The notes under the pieces were generated by a model that had not been told where the DNA came from, searched no databases, and saw only the letters and a program-made list of their open reading frames with translations. From contig JACMIV010000066.1 of the NCBI GenBank assembly GCA_014380965.1, positions 1 through 15,739 on the forward strand: a stretch of 15,739 nucleotides of DNA, written 5' to 3'. The position numbers were made by a program, and so were the translations under genes. The first letter of the stretch is position 1. Each line of letters starts with the position of its first letter. Positions 7,374 through 14,836 of this stretch are shown in pieces. The stretch is from Rhizobiaceae bacterium (GTDB lineage: Bacteria; Pseudomonadota; Alphaproteobacteria; Rhizobiales; Rhizobiaceae).

Positions 7374-8884
7374 TGCTCGACGTCGTCGATCGAACCAATA
7401 CGAAGACCGCCGTCGTCGTGGGCTCCGGTTTCGGGGGCCTCGCGTTGGCGATCCGGCTCCAGTCCGCGGGGATCGCCACGATCCTCCTGGAGAAGCGCGA
7501 CAAGCCGGGCGGCCGCGCCTACGTCTACGAGGATGAGGGCTTCACCTTCGACGCCGGCCCGACGGTCATCACCGACCCGTCTTCGCTCGAGGAGCTGTTC
7601 GAGATCTCGGGCCGCAAGCTTTCGGACTATGTCGAGCTTCTGCCCGTCAGTCCTTTCTACCGCCTCTGCTGGGAGGACGGATACACCTTCGACTACGTCA
7701 ACGACCAGGCGGAGCTCGACCGTCAGATCGGCGCGAAGAACCCTGCGGACTTGGACGGCTACCGCCGGTTCCTCGCCTATTCGAGGGACGTTTTCGAGGA
7801 GGGCTACATCAAGCTCGGCACGGTGCCGTTCCTCAACTTCAAGGACATGGTGAAGGCCGGCCCGCAACTTGCCCGCCTCCAGGCCTGGAAGAGCGTCTAC
7901 GCCAAGGTCGCTGGCTTCATCGAGGACGAACAGCTCCGGCAGGCCTTCTCCTTCCATTCCCTGCTCGTCGGCGGAAACCCCTTCGCCACCTCGTCGATCT
8001 ACGCTCTCATCCACGCGTTGGAACGAAAATGGGGCGTGTGGTTTCCGCGCGGCGGCACGGGCGCGTTGGTCAAGGGCATGGTGAAGCTCTTCGAGGATTG
8101 CGGCGGCACGCTGCTGCTGGACGCGGAGGTCGGGCGGATCGTCGTCGAAGGCTCCCGCGCCAAGGCTGTCGTCCTGAAGGACGGCCGGTGTTTTGACGCC
8201 GATCTGGTCGCGTCGAATGCCGATGTCGTCCACACCTACGACACGCTGCTGGCCGGCACTCCGCGAGGCAAGGCGGCGGCCACGAGCCTTAAGCGCAAGA
8301 AGTTCTCGATGTCGCTCTTCGTCATCTATTTCGGCCTCAAGCGACACCGCCCGGACATTCAGCATCACACGGTCTGCTTCGGTGCCCGATATCGCGAGCT
8401 GATCTCCGAAATCTTCAAGGGCGCGGTGCTGCCTGACGATTTCTCGCTCTATCTCCACAACCCGTGCGCCACCGATCCTTCGCTCGCGCCGCCGGGGGCG
8501 GGGAGCTTCTACGTGCTGTCGCCCGTGCCCCATCTTGGCAACGCCGACATCGACTGGGCCGTGGAAGGGCCGCGCTATCGCGACAAGATCCTCGATTACC
8601 TAGAGGAGCGCTACATTCCCGGCCTCAAGGCCGATCTCGTCACGAGCCGCATCTTCACGCCTTTCGACTTCCGGGACGAGTTGAACGCGCATGTCGGCTC
8701 GGCCTTCTCGCTCGACCCGGTGCTGACGCAAAGCGCATGGTTCCGGCCGCACAATCGCGACGACGCGATCGAGAATCTCTACATCGTCGGCGCAGGCACC
8801 CATCCCGGCGCGGGACTTCCGGGCGTCGTCGGCTCGGCCAAGGCAACGGCCGGCCTCATGATCGCGGATGCCGCACTTGCTTGA
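7373..8884 (+). CDS. crtI: Phytoene desaturase CrtI
   Basis: FAD-dependent desaturase that introduces double bonds into 15-cis-phytoene to give lycopene (the usual four-step bacterial CrtI). The 503-residue length fits the family. The N-terminal FAD-binding motif GSGFGGLALAIRLQ begins at residue 17, followed by the E-K-R-D-K-P-GGRA segment (40-49). The bacterial-type phytoene dehydrogenase signature ends the protein (GAGTHPGAGLPGVVGSAKAT, about residues 473-492). The frame is open upstream to 7250 inside crtY, but the family N-terminus and an AAGGA at 7359-7363 place the start at 7373, where the ATG overlaps the crtY TGA by one base. The last 17 bases overlap crtB. The number of desaturation steps cannot be read from sequence, but the following cyclase and hydroxylase imply lycopene. 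Confidence 0.96.
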   Translation: MLDVVDRTNTKTAVVVGSGFGGLALAIRLQSAGIATILLEKRDKPGGRAYVYEDEGFTFDAGPTVITDPSSLEELFEISGRKLSDYVELLPVSPFYRLCWEDGYTFDYVNDQAELDRQIGAKNPADLDGYRRFLAYSRDVFEEGYIKLGTVPFLNFKDMVKAGPQLARLQAWKSVYAKVAGFIEDEQLRQAFSFHSLLVGGNPFATSSIYALIHALERKWGVWFPRGGTGALVKGMVKLFEDCGGTLLLDAEVGRIVVEGSRAKAVVLKDGRCFDADLVASNADVVHTYDTLLAGTPRGKAAATSLKRKKFSMSLFVIYFGLKRHRPDIQHHTVCFGARYRELISEIFKGAVLPDDFSLYLHNPCATDPSLAPPGAGSFYVLSPVPHLGNADIDWAVEGPRYRDKILDYLEERYIPGLKADLVTSRIFTPFDFRDELNAHVGSAFSLDPVLTQSAWFRPHNRDDAIENLYIVGAGTHPGAGLPGVVGSAKATAGLMIADAALA

Positions 8885-9845
8885 ACGGACGGTCACGACA
8901 TCGGCTGACGAGGCCGCAATCGCCGCGATGGCGGAGACATCGATCGCGCGCGGCTCGCAGAGCTTTGCCGCGGCGGCTCGCTTGTTCGATCCCGAGACGC
9001 GGCGCAGCGCCATGATGCTTTACGCGTGGTGCCGGCATTGCGACGACGTGATCGACGAGCAGGACCTCGGCCACCGACCGGCGGGGGGAGCGAAGGGTCG
9101 CTGGACCGCGCTGACGCCCGCGGCCCGCATCGCCGCTCTGGAGGATCAGACCCGGCGTGCCTTCGCGGGCGAGCCGATGGAAGACGGCAACTTCCGCGCG
9201 TTGCAGCTCGTCGTGCGGCGCCACGACCTGCCGCTGCGCCTCGCGCTTGATCACCTCGACGGCTTCCGCATGGATGCGGACGGTCGCCGTTACGAGACCA
9301 TCGAGGAGGTTCTCGACTATTGCCATCATGTGGCAGGCGTCGTCGGCGTCATGATGGCGGCGATCATGGGCGCGAAGGGCGAGGATACGCTTCGCCGCGC
9401 CGCCGACCTCGGCCTCGCCTTCCAGCTCACCAATATCGCGCGCGACATCGTTGCCGATGCGAGAGCCGGCCGGGTTTATCTCCCGACGGACTGGATGCGC
9501 TCGGTCGATCTCGACGCACGAGGAATTGCCGATTCCGTCAATCGAGCAAAGGTCGCCTCGCTCGCCGCCCGGCTTCTGGCTGCGGCAGAACCGCATTACG
9601 ACTCCGCCCGCCTCGGGATCGACGCTTTACCGCGGCGGTCCGCTTGGGCTGTCGCGACCGCGCTCGGCGTCTATCGCGACATCGGCGTCCGCGTTTCCGC
9701 CCTCGGCGAACGCGCCTGGGACGAACGGGTCTCGACCTCGAAGGCTGACAAGCTCGGCCATGTCGTGAAGGGCGCGGCCATCGCAGGACGTCGGCGGCGG
9801 GTTCATCCTGCGCGGTCGCAGACGCTCTGGACGCACGAACTCTGA
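8868..9845 (+). CDS. crtB: Phytoene synthase CrtB
   Basis: Condenses two geranylgeranyl diphosphates head-to-head, via prephytoene diphosphate, to phytoene. It is a squalene/phytoene synthase-family protein of 325 residues. The first aspartate-rich motif is within LYAWCRHCDDVIDEQD (DDVID at 59-63) and the second is DLGLAFQLTNIARDIVAD (180-197). These bind the Mg2+-diphosphate of the two substrates. GRVYLPTDW (201-209) is another family hallmark. The ATG lies 17 bases inside crtI, without a clear Shine-Dalgarno sequence, so expression probably depends on re-initiation after crtI. A second Met at residue 21 is possible, but the first start better matches the usual length ahead of the GSQSFAAA motif. 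It ends crtXYIB and converges with crtZ across 33 bases, with no clear terminator between. Confidence 0.95.
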   Translation: MPHLLERTVTTSADEAAIAAMAETSIARGSQSFAAAARLFDPETRRSAMMLYAWCRHCDDVIDEQDLGHRPAGGAKGRWTALTPAARIAALEDQTRRAFAGEPMEDGNFRALQLVVRRHDLPLRLALDHLDGFRMDADGRRYETIEEVLDYCHHVAGVVGVMMAAIMGAKGEDTLRRAADLGLAFQLTNIARDIVADARAGRVYLPTDWMRSVDLDARGIADSVNRAKVASLAARLLAAAEPHYDSARLGIDALPRRSAWAVATALGVYRDIGVRVSALGERAWDERVSTSKADKLGHVVKGAAIAGRRRRVHPARSQTLWTHEL

Positions 9846-9878
9846 CGAAGACGCCGTCGCCCGTTCATCATTCGCAAA

Positions 9879-10409
9879 TCAATGCAGGACCCTTTGCTCG
9901 CCGCGCTCTTCCGCCCGCTCGCGGGCGACGATCCCGGAGGCCTTAAGCTCGCGCTGCAGCTTCTCGATCGGGGGCGCGTAGAGGAAACCGAAGGAGACGC
10001 CGTGCTCCTTGCCTTTCACCGCGTGATGCAAGCGGTGAGCCTGGACGAGACGCTTTGCGTAACCCTTGTGCGGGATGTGGCGGAACGGCCAGCGCTGATG
10101 CACGAGCCCGTCATGCACGATGAAGTAGAAGAAGCCGTAGAGCATGATGCCGGTTGCGAGCGCCCCGACGAGGGGATAGCCGAACGCGGCGACCGCGAAG
10201 AGGGCCATGGAGACGCCGGCGAAGACGACGGCATACAGATCGTTTTTCTCGAACATGCCCTCGTGCGGCTCGTGATGGTCGCGGTGCCAGTCCCAACCCC
10301 AGCCGTGCATGACGTATTTGTGCGCCCACCAGGCAAAGGCTTCCATCGCGAAGAAGGTCGCGGTGGTGACGAAGATGAGGACGGGCCAGCTCGTCATCCA
10401 GTTTGTCAT
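9879..10409 (-). CDS. crtZ: Beta-carotene 3-hydroxylase CrtZ
   Basis: Di-iron, membrane-embedded hydroxylase that converts beta-carotene through beta-cryptoxanthin to zeaxanthin using O2. The protein has 176 residues, a normal length. All four histidine clusters of the fatty-acid-hydroxylase-like fold are present: HKYVMH (30-35), HRDHH (42-46), HDGLVH (99-104) and HRLHH (125-129). Hydrophobic stretches at about 8-27, 60-76 and 80-98 would anchor it in the inner membrane. An AAAGG Shine-Dalgarno sequence (complement of 10419-10423) sits 9 bases before the ATG. It lies 24 bases downstream of crtE on the same strand, so the two are probably one transcript. It faces crtB tail to tail, as in the Pantoea/Erwinia pigment clusters. 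The hydroxyls it adds are the acceptors used by CrtX. Confidence 0.95.
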   Translation of the reverse strand: MTNWMTSWPVLIFVTTATFFAMEAFAWWAHKYVMHGWGWDWHRDHHEPHEGMFEKNDLYAVVFAGVSMALFAVAAFGYPLVGALATGIMLYGFFYFIVHDGLVHQRWPFRHIPHKGYAKRLVQAHRLHHAVKGKEHGVSFGFLYAPPIEKLQRELKASGIVARERAEERGEQRVLH

Positions 10410-10433
10410 CGTGTGCAGCCTTTCAGCGTCATG

Positions 10434-11426
10434 TCAGCGGGCTCCGATTTCCTGGCCGAGCGGGAGAGCCTTGTCCTGTCCGCTATCATCCTCGACGGTG
10501 GCGCGCATTGCCTGATCGAAGATGATCTCGATGAGCCCATGCAGCCGGCTCCGTGCGCCGAAGATGTCCGTGAGGCTTTCGTGCGCCGCCTCGATATGCC
10601 GCTCGATGCGCCGCCGCGCGGACGTCCGCCCGATCAGCGACACGATCGTCGACTTCCCCACGTCCTGACCGATGTCCTTGCCGATCGCAACGGGACTTTT
10701 TGCCCCATCGAGAAGATCGTCGAGGAGCTGAAAGGCGTGCCCGAGCTCGTCGGCGAAGCGGCGAAGCCGGACGCGGGTCGCGGCTTGCGCTCCCGCGACG
10801 ACGCCGCCGATCTCGACGGATGCGCTGAAGAGCGACCCGGTCTTTAGCCCGTTCGCCGCCGCGATCTCGGCCATCGGACGCAGCATCCTGCCGCCGCGCA
10901 GGTCCTCGAACTGGCCGCCGACGAGGCCCGCGACGCCGACGGCGCCGGAGAGGACCGCGACGCATTCGATGCGGGCTTCGGCGGCGAGACCCTCGATCTG
11001 CGCCAGCACCTGATAGGCCCGGCTGAGGGCCGCGACGGATACTAGGACGGCCACGTCCTCGCCATGCCCGATGTGAACGGCGGGAAGACCGCGCCGCAAG
11101 GTCGCGTTGTCCATGCAGGGCAGATCGTCGAGCACGAGGGACGCTGCGTGGATCATCTCGACCGCACATCCCGCGTCGATCGCCGCAGCCGTCGCGCCGC
11201 CGAGATCCTCCGCCGCGATGAGCGTCATCAGCGGCCGAAGCCGCTTTCCGGGAGCCAGCACGCTGTCGTGAAGGGCGTCGCCGAGGGCGGATTGGCCCGG
11301 CAAGACGTCCGGCAGGAGCGCACCCAGCCTGAGATCGATGCGGCGGCGATAGACGTCAAGGCTGCTTTTCAGGTCGGCGGTCATACCGAGGCGTTCGCTT
11401 TCGTCACAGGTCACTCCGTCGGGCAT
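10434..11426 (-). CDS. crtE: Geranylgeranyl diphosphate synthase CrtE
   Basis: Short-chain trans-prenyltransferase that extends DMAPP/FPP with IPP to the C20 precursor of phytoene. It has 330 residues, somewhat longer than the usual 300 or so. The first aspartate-rich motif is DDLPCMD (100-106), with the two-residue insertion of bacterial (type II) enzymes, and RLRPLMTL precedes it. GGQFEDL is at about 170-176. The second aspartate motif is DDLLD (236-240), followed by GKDIGQDVGKST. The Pantoea-like association with crtZ and crtB points to CrtE rather than farnesyl diphosphate synthase (IspA), but sequence alone cannot set chain length. The start is uncertain: a Met at residue 15 (base 11384) is an alternative, and neither has a strong ribosome-binding site. 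It is divergent from idi and shares its control region. Confidence 0.88.
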   Translation of the reverse strand: MPDGVTCDESERLGMTADLKSSLDVYRRRIDLRLGALLPDVLPGQSALGDALHDSVLAPGKRLRPLMTLIAAEDLGGATAAAIDAGCAVEMIHAASLVLDDLPCMDNATLRRGLPAVHIGHGEDVAVLVSVAALSRAYQVLAQIEGLAAEARIECVAVLSGAVGVAGLVGGQFEDLRGGRMLRPMAEIAAANGLKTGSLFSASVEIGGVVAGAQAATRVRLRRFADELGHAFQLLDDLLDGAKSPVAIGKDIGQDVGKSTIVSLIGRTSARRRIERHIEAAHESLTDIFGARSRLHGLIEIIFDQAMRATVEDDSGQDKALPLGQEIGAR

Positions 11427-11530
11427 CTCTACACGACATTCGATAGTTCATGCTAATGCCTCCTCTGCCAAGGGGTTGTGCAAACAGTGTCACAGACTTT
11501 CGACGGCGATGCGACGAAAGGACCGCACGG
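11427..11530. promoter_or_regulatory. Divergent crtE / idi control region with TGT-N12-ACA element
   Basis: About 104 bases separate the crtE start from the isomerase start and must hold both promoters. At 11476-11493 there is TGT, twelve bases, ACA, which matches the published consensus of PpsR/CrtJ repressors that control carotenoid genes in phototrophic alphaproteobacteria. One such 6-base match is expected by chance about once per 4 kb, so this is suggestive only. On the - strand TTGGCA and CTATCG could form a crtE promoter, but the spacing is 19. No good pair is seen for idi. An AAAGGA at about 11517-11522 is the probable ribosome-binding site for idi. Confidence 0.4.
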
Positions 11531-11533
11531 GTG

Positions 11534-12613
11534 ATGATCAGGACGGCGGGCGACCCGACAGCGTTGACGGGCAGTGAAGCAACGGCGGACATCGGCGAAC
11601 GCAAGACCGATCATCTCGACATCGTGCTGGCGCCCAAGCTCGCATCAAAGCGCGTCGATGCCGGCTTCGATGCCATCCGCTTCGAGCACTGCGCCCTGCC
11701 GGAGCTCGACGTGTCCGACATCGATCTGTCCGCCACCTTCGTCGGCCGGCGGCTCCGCGCCCCGCTGCTGATCTCCTCGATGACCGGCGGTCCCGAACGC
11801 TCGGCCCGGATCAACGCCCATCTCGCGGAAGCCGCGCAGGAGCTGCGGATTGCGCTCGGCGTCGGATCGCAGCGCATCGCGCTCGAGGGAAGGGCGCAGG
11901 GTGGTCTCGACGGCAGCTTGCGGCGGCTAGCGCCCGACATCGCTCTTCTCGCCAATATCGGCGCGGCCCAACTCGTTCTCGGCTACGGCCTCGAGGAGGC
12001 GCGGCGTGCGGTCGACATGATCGAGGCGGATGCGCTGATCGTCCATCTCAACCCGCTTCAGGAGGCCGTCCAGGCCGGCGGCGACCGGAGCTGGCGCGGC
12101 GTGCTCGACGCCATCGAAACGCTTGTCCGCGAACTCGGCTGTCCAATCGTCGTCAAGGAGGTCGGAGCGGGTCTTTCCGCGAATGTCGCCCGGCGGCTGA
12201 TGGAAGCCGGCGTCTCGGTCATCGACGTCGCAGGCGCTGGCGGCACAAGCTGGTCGGCGGTCGAGGCCGAACGCGCCGCGAGTGCGGCAACTCGCGAAAC
12301 CGCGCTCCTCTTTGCCGACTGGGGCATCCCGACCGCGACCGCAATTCGCGCGGTCCGAAAGGCGCTTCCCGAGATCTGCCTCGTCGGCTCCGGCGGCGTT
12401 CGCTCGGGCCTGGATGCGGCGAAGGCGATCCGCCTCGGCGCGGACCTTGCAGGGCAGGCAGCGGCGGGTCTTGCCGGCGCGGAGCAATCGACTGAGGCGG
12501 TCGTCGCGCACTTCTCGACCGTTGCGGAGCAGTTGCGGATCGCCTGCTTCTGCACGGGCTCGGCCAATCTCGCCGCGCTTCGAAAGGCGCCGCTTCTTCA
12601 GGACGGCACCTGA
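11534..12613 (+). CDS. fni: Isopentenyl-diphosphate delta-isomerase, type 2 (FMN-dependent)
   Basis: Flavoenzyme that interconverts IPP and DMAPP, needing FMN, NAD(P)H and Mg2+. From the chosen Met it has 359 residues. Family motifs in order: RKTDHL (23-28), SSMTGG (81-86), GSQR (111-114), HLNPLQE (171-177, whose Gln/Glu contact the substrate diphosphate and Mg2+), KEVG (208-211), [10 protein letters not shown] (231-240) and a C-terminal FMN-phosphate loop with GSGGVRSG. The frame is open to an ATG at 11450, but that would add 28 residues unlike the family. AAAGGA at 11517-11522 suits a start at 11531 (GTG) or 11534 (ATG). It is divergent from crtE and supplies the allylic primer CrtE needs, a common arrangement in bacterial carotenoid clusters. 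It converges with cbbR. Confidence 0.93.
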   Translation: MIRTAGDPTALTGSEATADIGERKTDHLDIVLAPKLASKRVDAGFDAIRFEHCALPELDVSDIDLSATFVGRRLRAPLLISSMTGGPERSARINAHLAEAAQELRIALGVGSQRIALEGRAQGGLDGSLRRLAPDIALLANIGAAQLVLGYGLEEARRAVDMIEADALIVHLNPLQEAVQAGGDRSWRGVLDAIETLVRELGCPIVVKEVGAGLSANVARRLMEAGVSVIDVAGAGGTSWSAVEAERAASAATRETALLFADWGIPTATAIRAVRKALPEICLVGSGGVRSGLDAAKAIRLGADLAGQAAAGLAGAEQSTEAVVAHFSTVAEQLRIACFCTGSANLAALRKAPLLQDGT

Positions 12614-12659
12614 TCAGCCGGTCGTTGTCCTTTCGTGACGAATGCGTCAGTCGGTGCCG
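12604..12659. repeat. Nested inverted repeats at the idi/cbbR convergence
   Basis: Two nested complementary pairs lie where idi and cbbR meet tail to tail. The outer arms are CGGCACC (12604-12610) and GGTGCCG (12653-12659). The inner hairpin is TGACG-AATG-CGTCA (12636-12649), which covers the cbbR stop codon. They could act as a weak bidirectional transcription stop. There is no adjoining T-run, so an intrinsic terminator is not demonstrated. Confidence 0.35.
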
Positions 12660-13603
12660 CCACCGTCGGCTGCCTTGGCCGGGTAGAGCCGGTCCAGGAG
12701 CGGCAGGTGCATCGCGCCCTTCCGCGTGAGAAACGTGGTGAACGCCGCTTCCGCAGGCGCCGGCACCCGGTCGCTCCGGGCGACCGCGAACCACTGGCGC
12801 CGGATCGGCATGTCGGCGACGTCGAGGACGACGAGGCGCTTCATCTCCACTTCCAGAGCGATCGTATGGGCCGAGATGAAGGCGATGCCGAGCCCGGCCA
12901 TCACGGCCTGCTTGATCGTCTCGTTCGAGCCCATTTCCACGGTGTTGCGATCGAGCGCGTCGGGAATCGAGGCAAAGAAGGTTTCGAGCGACCGGCGCGT
13001 GCCCGAGCCGAGCTCGCGGATGATGATCGGTTCCTGAAGCAGCCGATCCTTGCCGATGTCCCGGAGTGCGCAGAGCGGATGATCCGGGGCGGCGATCATG
13101 ACGAGAGGATGGTCGCCGAAGAAGATCGCGTCGACGGCGAATTCCGTCGGCGCACGCCCCATCAGGGCGATGTCGAGCTGATAGGCCCGCAATTGCTGGA
13201 CGATGTCGGACCGGTTGCCGATGTGGAGCTTGATCTCGATGGCGGGATGATCCTGCCGGAACGCGGCGATCATGCGCGGGGCGAAATACTTCGCGGTGGA
13301 AACGACTCCGAGCCGGATCGAGCCGTGCCGCACGCCGCGAATCGCGTCCATGTCGTCGGCAAGGCCCCGGAGAACGGTCTCGATGGCGTTCGCGGCGCGG
13401 AGCGCGGCGAATCCTGCTTCGCGAAGCTGCATGCCGTCGCTCGTCCGGTCGAACAAGGCGAGCCCGAATTCCTCTTCCAACTGTTTGATCTGCAACGTCA
13501 CGGCTGGCGCCGTCAGGCCGAGGGTCCGGGCTGCCGCGGCGATCGTGCCGTGCTGGTAGATGGCTTGAACGGATCGGAGTTGGCGAAGGGTGAGGGTACG
13601 CAT
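12647..13603 (-). CDS. cbbR: LysR-type transcriptional regulator CbbR
   Basis: Regulator that normally activates Calvin-cycle (cbb) operons in response to metabolites such as RuBP or NADPH and represses its own gene. The protein has 318 residues, typical of the LysR family. The N-terminal winged helix-turn-helix spans about residues 1-62 (RQLRSVQAIYQHGTIAAAAR then LTAPAVTLQIKQLEEEFG), and the VTLQIKQLE recognition helix is typical of CbbR. The effector-binding domain follows, from about residue 93 (GSIRLGVVSTAKYFAPRMI) to the C-terminus. The gene is divergent from cbbF with a 135-base gap, the standard CbbR/cbb operon geometry. Its ATG sits only 5 bases from a perfect inverted repeat that could be its own operator. 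No Shine-Dalgarno sequence precedes the ATG. The assignment to CbbR rather than another LysR protein rests on both sequence and position. Confidence 0.93.
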   Translation of the reverse strand: MRTLTLRQLRSVQAIYQHGTIAAAARTLGLTAPAVTLQIKQLEEEFGLALFDRTSDGMQLREAGFAALRAANAIETVLRGLADDMDAIRGVRHGSIRLGVVSTAKYFAPRMIAAFRQDHPAIEIKLHIGNRSDIVQQLRAYQLDIALMGRAPTEFAVDAIFFGDHPLVMIAAPDHPLCALRDIGKDRLLQEPIIIRELGSGTRRSLETFFASIPDALDRNTVEMGSNETIKQAVMAGLGIAFISAHTIALEVEMKRLVVLDVADMPIRRQWFAVARSDRVPAPAEAAFTTFLTRKGAMHLPLLDRLYPAKAADGGGTD

Positions 13604-13738
13604 GGATCTAAGTTAGAGAAACTTACGGCATCGGTAAAGAGATTAAATTTTACTAACCGCGTCGCGCCGGCCATAGTCTCGGTGGTAGCGGTTAAACGGG
13701 GCCATCGAGAGCGCCGGAACCGACAGGGAGACTACGCA
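13604..13738. promoter_or_regulatory. cbbR–cbbF divergent region: candidate CbbR operators and cbbF promoter
   Basis: This stretch is much more AT-rich in its first 50 bases than its surroundings. It has a perfect inverted repeat TAAGTT-AGAGA-AACTTA at 13609-13625, then a second inverted pair GTAAA (13634-13638) and TTTAC (13649-13653). LysR-type sites have a T-N11-A core in imperfect dyads, and CbbR sites are recorded as TNA-N7-TNA, which the first repeat resembles. A possible cbbF promoter is TTTACT (13649-13654), a 17-base spacer, then CATAGT (13672-13677), so the second dyad would overlap the -35 box, as is usual for activation. AGGGAG at 13725-13730 is the cbbF ribosome-binding site. Confidence 0.65.
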
Positions 13739-14782
13739 ATGGCATCGTCCTTGGACGCCTATCTCGGCTCGTATGCCGGGACCGACCCGCTTCGGCTGAA
13801 GGTCGCGGAGACCATACGCCACCTCGCAGCCGCTTCGGTCAAGGTTCGCAATACCATCATCGCCGGCGGCACGGGCGAAAATCTCGGACAGTCTCGCGAG
13901 GTCGCAAATTCCGGCGGCGACATCCAGAAGGAACTCGACGTCCTCGCCGACAAGGTCTTCCTCGAAGCCGCAAAGGCTTCCCCGATCGCATTCTACGGCT
14001 CCGAAGAGCAGGACGACGCGGTCGTTCTGTCCACGGACGGGGCTATCGCCATTGCCATCGACCCCTTGGACGGGTCATCGAATATCGAAACCAACGTTTC
14101 GATCGGCACGATCTTCTCGCTGCTCCCCGTAGAGGACGGCCACCACGCCGATCCCGCCAGCGTCTTCCGGCAGCCCGGCTCAAGCCAACTCGGCGCCGGC
14201 TTCTTCATCTACGGTCCGCAGCTCATGCTGGTCATGAGCGTTGGAAATGGCACGCACGTCTTCATCTTCTCGCCGGGCTTCGGCGGCTTCGTCGAACTGC
14301 GCTCCTCCGTCGGGATCGCCGACCGCGCGCACGAGTTCGCCATCAATGCCTCGAATTACCGGCATTGGGACGAGACGATGCGCATCTACATCGACGATTG
14401 CCTCGCCGGGGCGGAGGGGCCGCGCGAACGCGACTTCAACATGCGCTGGATCGCCTCGCTCGTCGCCGACTGCTACCGAATCCTCATCCGTGGCGGCATC
14501 TTCCTCTACCCAGGCGACGGCCGGAAGGGATACGCGAAGGGCCGTCTGCGTCTGACCTACGAGGCGAACCCGATCGCCTTCTGCGTCGAGCATGCCGGTG
14601 GTAGCGCCACCGACGGCGTCACCCGCATCCTCGACATCGTCCCCGAAGACCTCCACGTGCGCACGCCGCTCGTCTTCGGCTCCAAGCGCGAGGTCGCGCG
14701 CGTCACGCGCTACCTGACCGATCCCTCTGCCATCGGCGAACGATCTCCGCTGTTTGGAAAAAGAAGCCTGTTCAGGGCCTGA
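13739..14782 (+). CDS. cbbF: Fructose-1,6-bisphosphatase class I, Calvin cycle (CbbF)
   Basis: Hydrolyses fructose 1,6-bisphosphate, and often sedoheptulose 1,7-bisphosphate in autotrophs, to regenerate RuBP precursors in the Calvin cycle. The protein has 347 residues, typical for class I. The metal and substrate site is seen as GSEEQDD (87-93) and IDPLDGSSN (107-115). The C-terminal active-site signature is present (GDGRKGYAKGRLRLTYEANP, then FCVEHAGG). The same frame is open about 1.1 kb upstream, antisense to cbbR, but the class I N-terminus begins at 13739 and AGGGAG at 13725-13730 precedes it by 8 bases. It is the first gene after the CbbR control region. The phosphoribulokinase gene starts 54 bases after its stop. 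Linkage to cbbR and cbbP indicates the autotrophic paralogue rather than a gluconeogenic one. Confidence 0.95.
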   Translation: MASSLDAYLGSYAGTDPLRLKVAETIRHLAAASVKVRNTIIAGGTGENLGQSREVANSGGDIQKELDVLADKVFLEAAKASPIAFYGSEEQDDAVVLSTDGAIAIAIDPLDGSSNIETNVSIGTIFSLLPVEDGHHADPASVFRQPGSSQLGAGFFIYGPQLMLVMSVGNGTHVFIFSPGFGGFVELRSSVGIADRAHEFAINASNYRHWDETMRIYIDDCLAGAEGPRERDFNMRWIASLVADCYRILIRGGIFLYPGDGRKGYAKGRLRLTYEANPIAFCVEHAGGSATDGVTRILDIVPEDLHVRTPLVFGSKREVARVTRYLTDPSAIGERSPLFGKRSLFRA

Positions 14783-14836
14783 GGACGTCGCCCGGTCGTG
14801 CAACCGGGCAGATCGATCCTCTGGGAGGGGGATTTC

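Noticed and set aside
7331..8533. A 400-codon open frame antisense to crtI
   Set aside because: It lies fully within a confidently identified crtI gene and has no recognisable domain or ribosome-binding site.
9846..9878. Possible terminator between the convergent crtB and crtZ genes
   Set aside because: No stable hairpin with a T-run is visible on either strand in this 33-base gap.
12635..13738. A 1.1-kb in-frame N-terminal extension of cbbF that would make a 715-residue fusion
   Set aside because: The extension is antisense to cbbR and looks like no protein. The class I FBPase N-terminus, the AGGGAG site and the promoter all lie at or after 13604.
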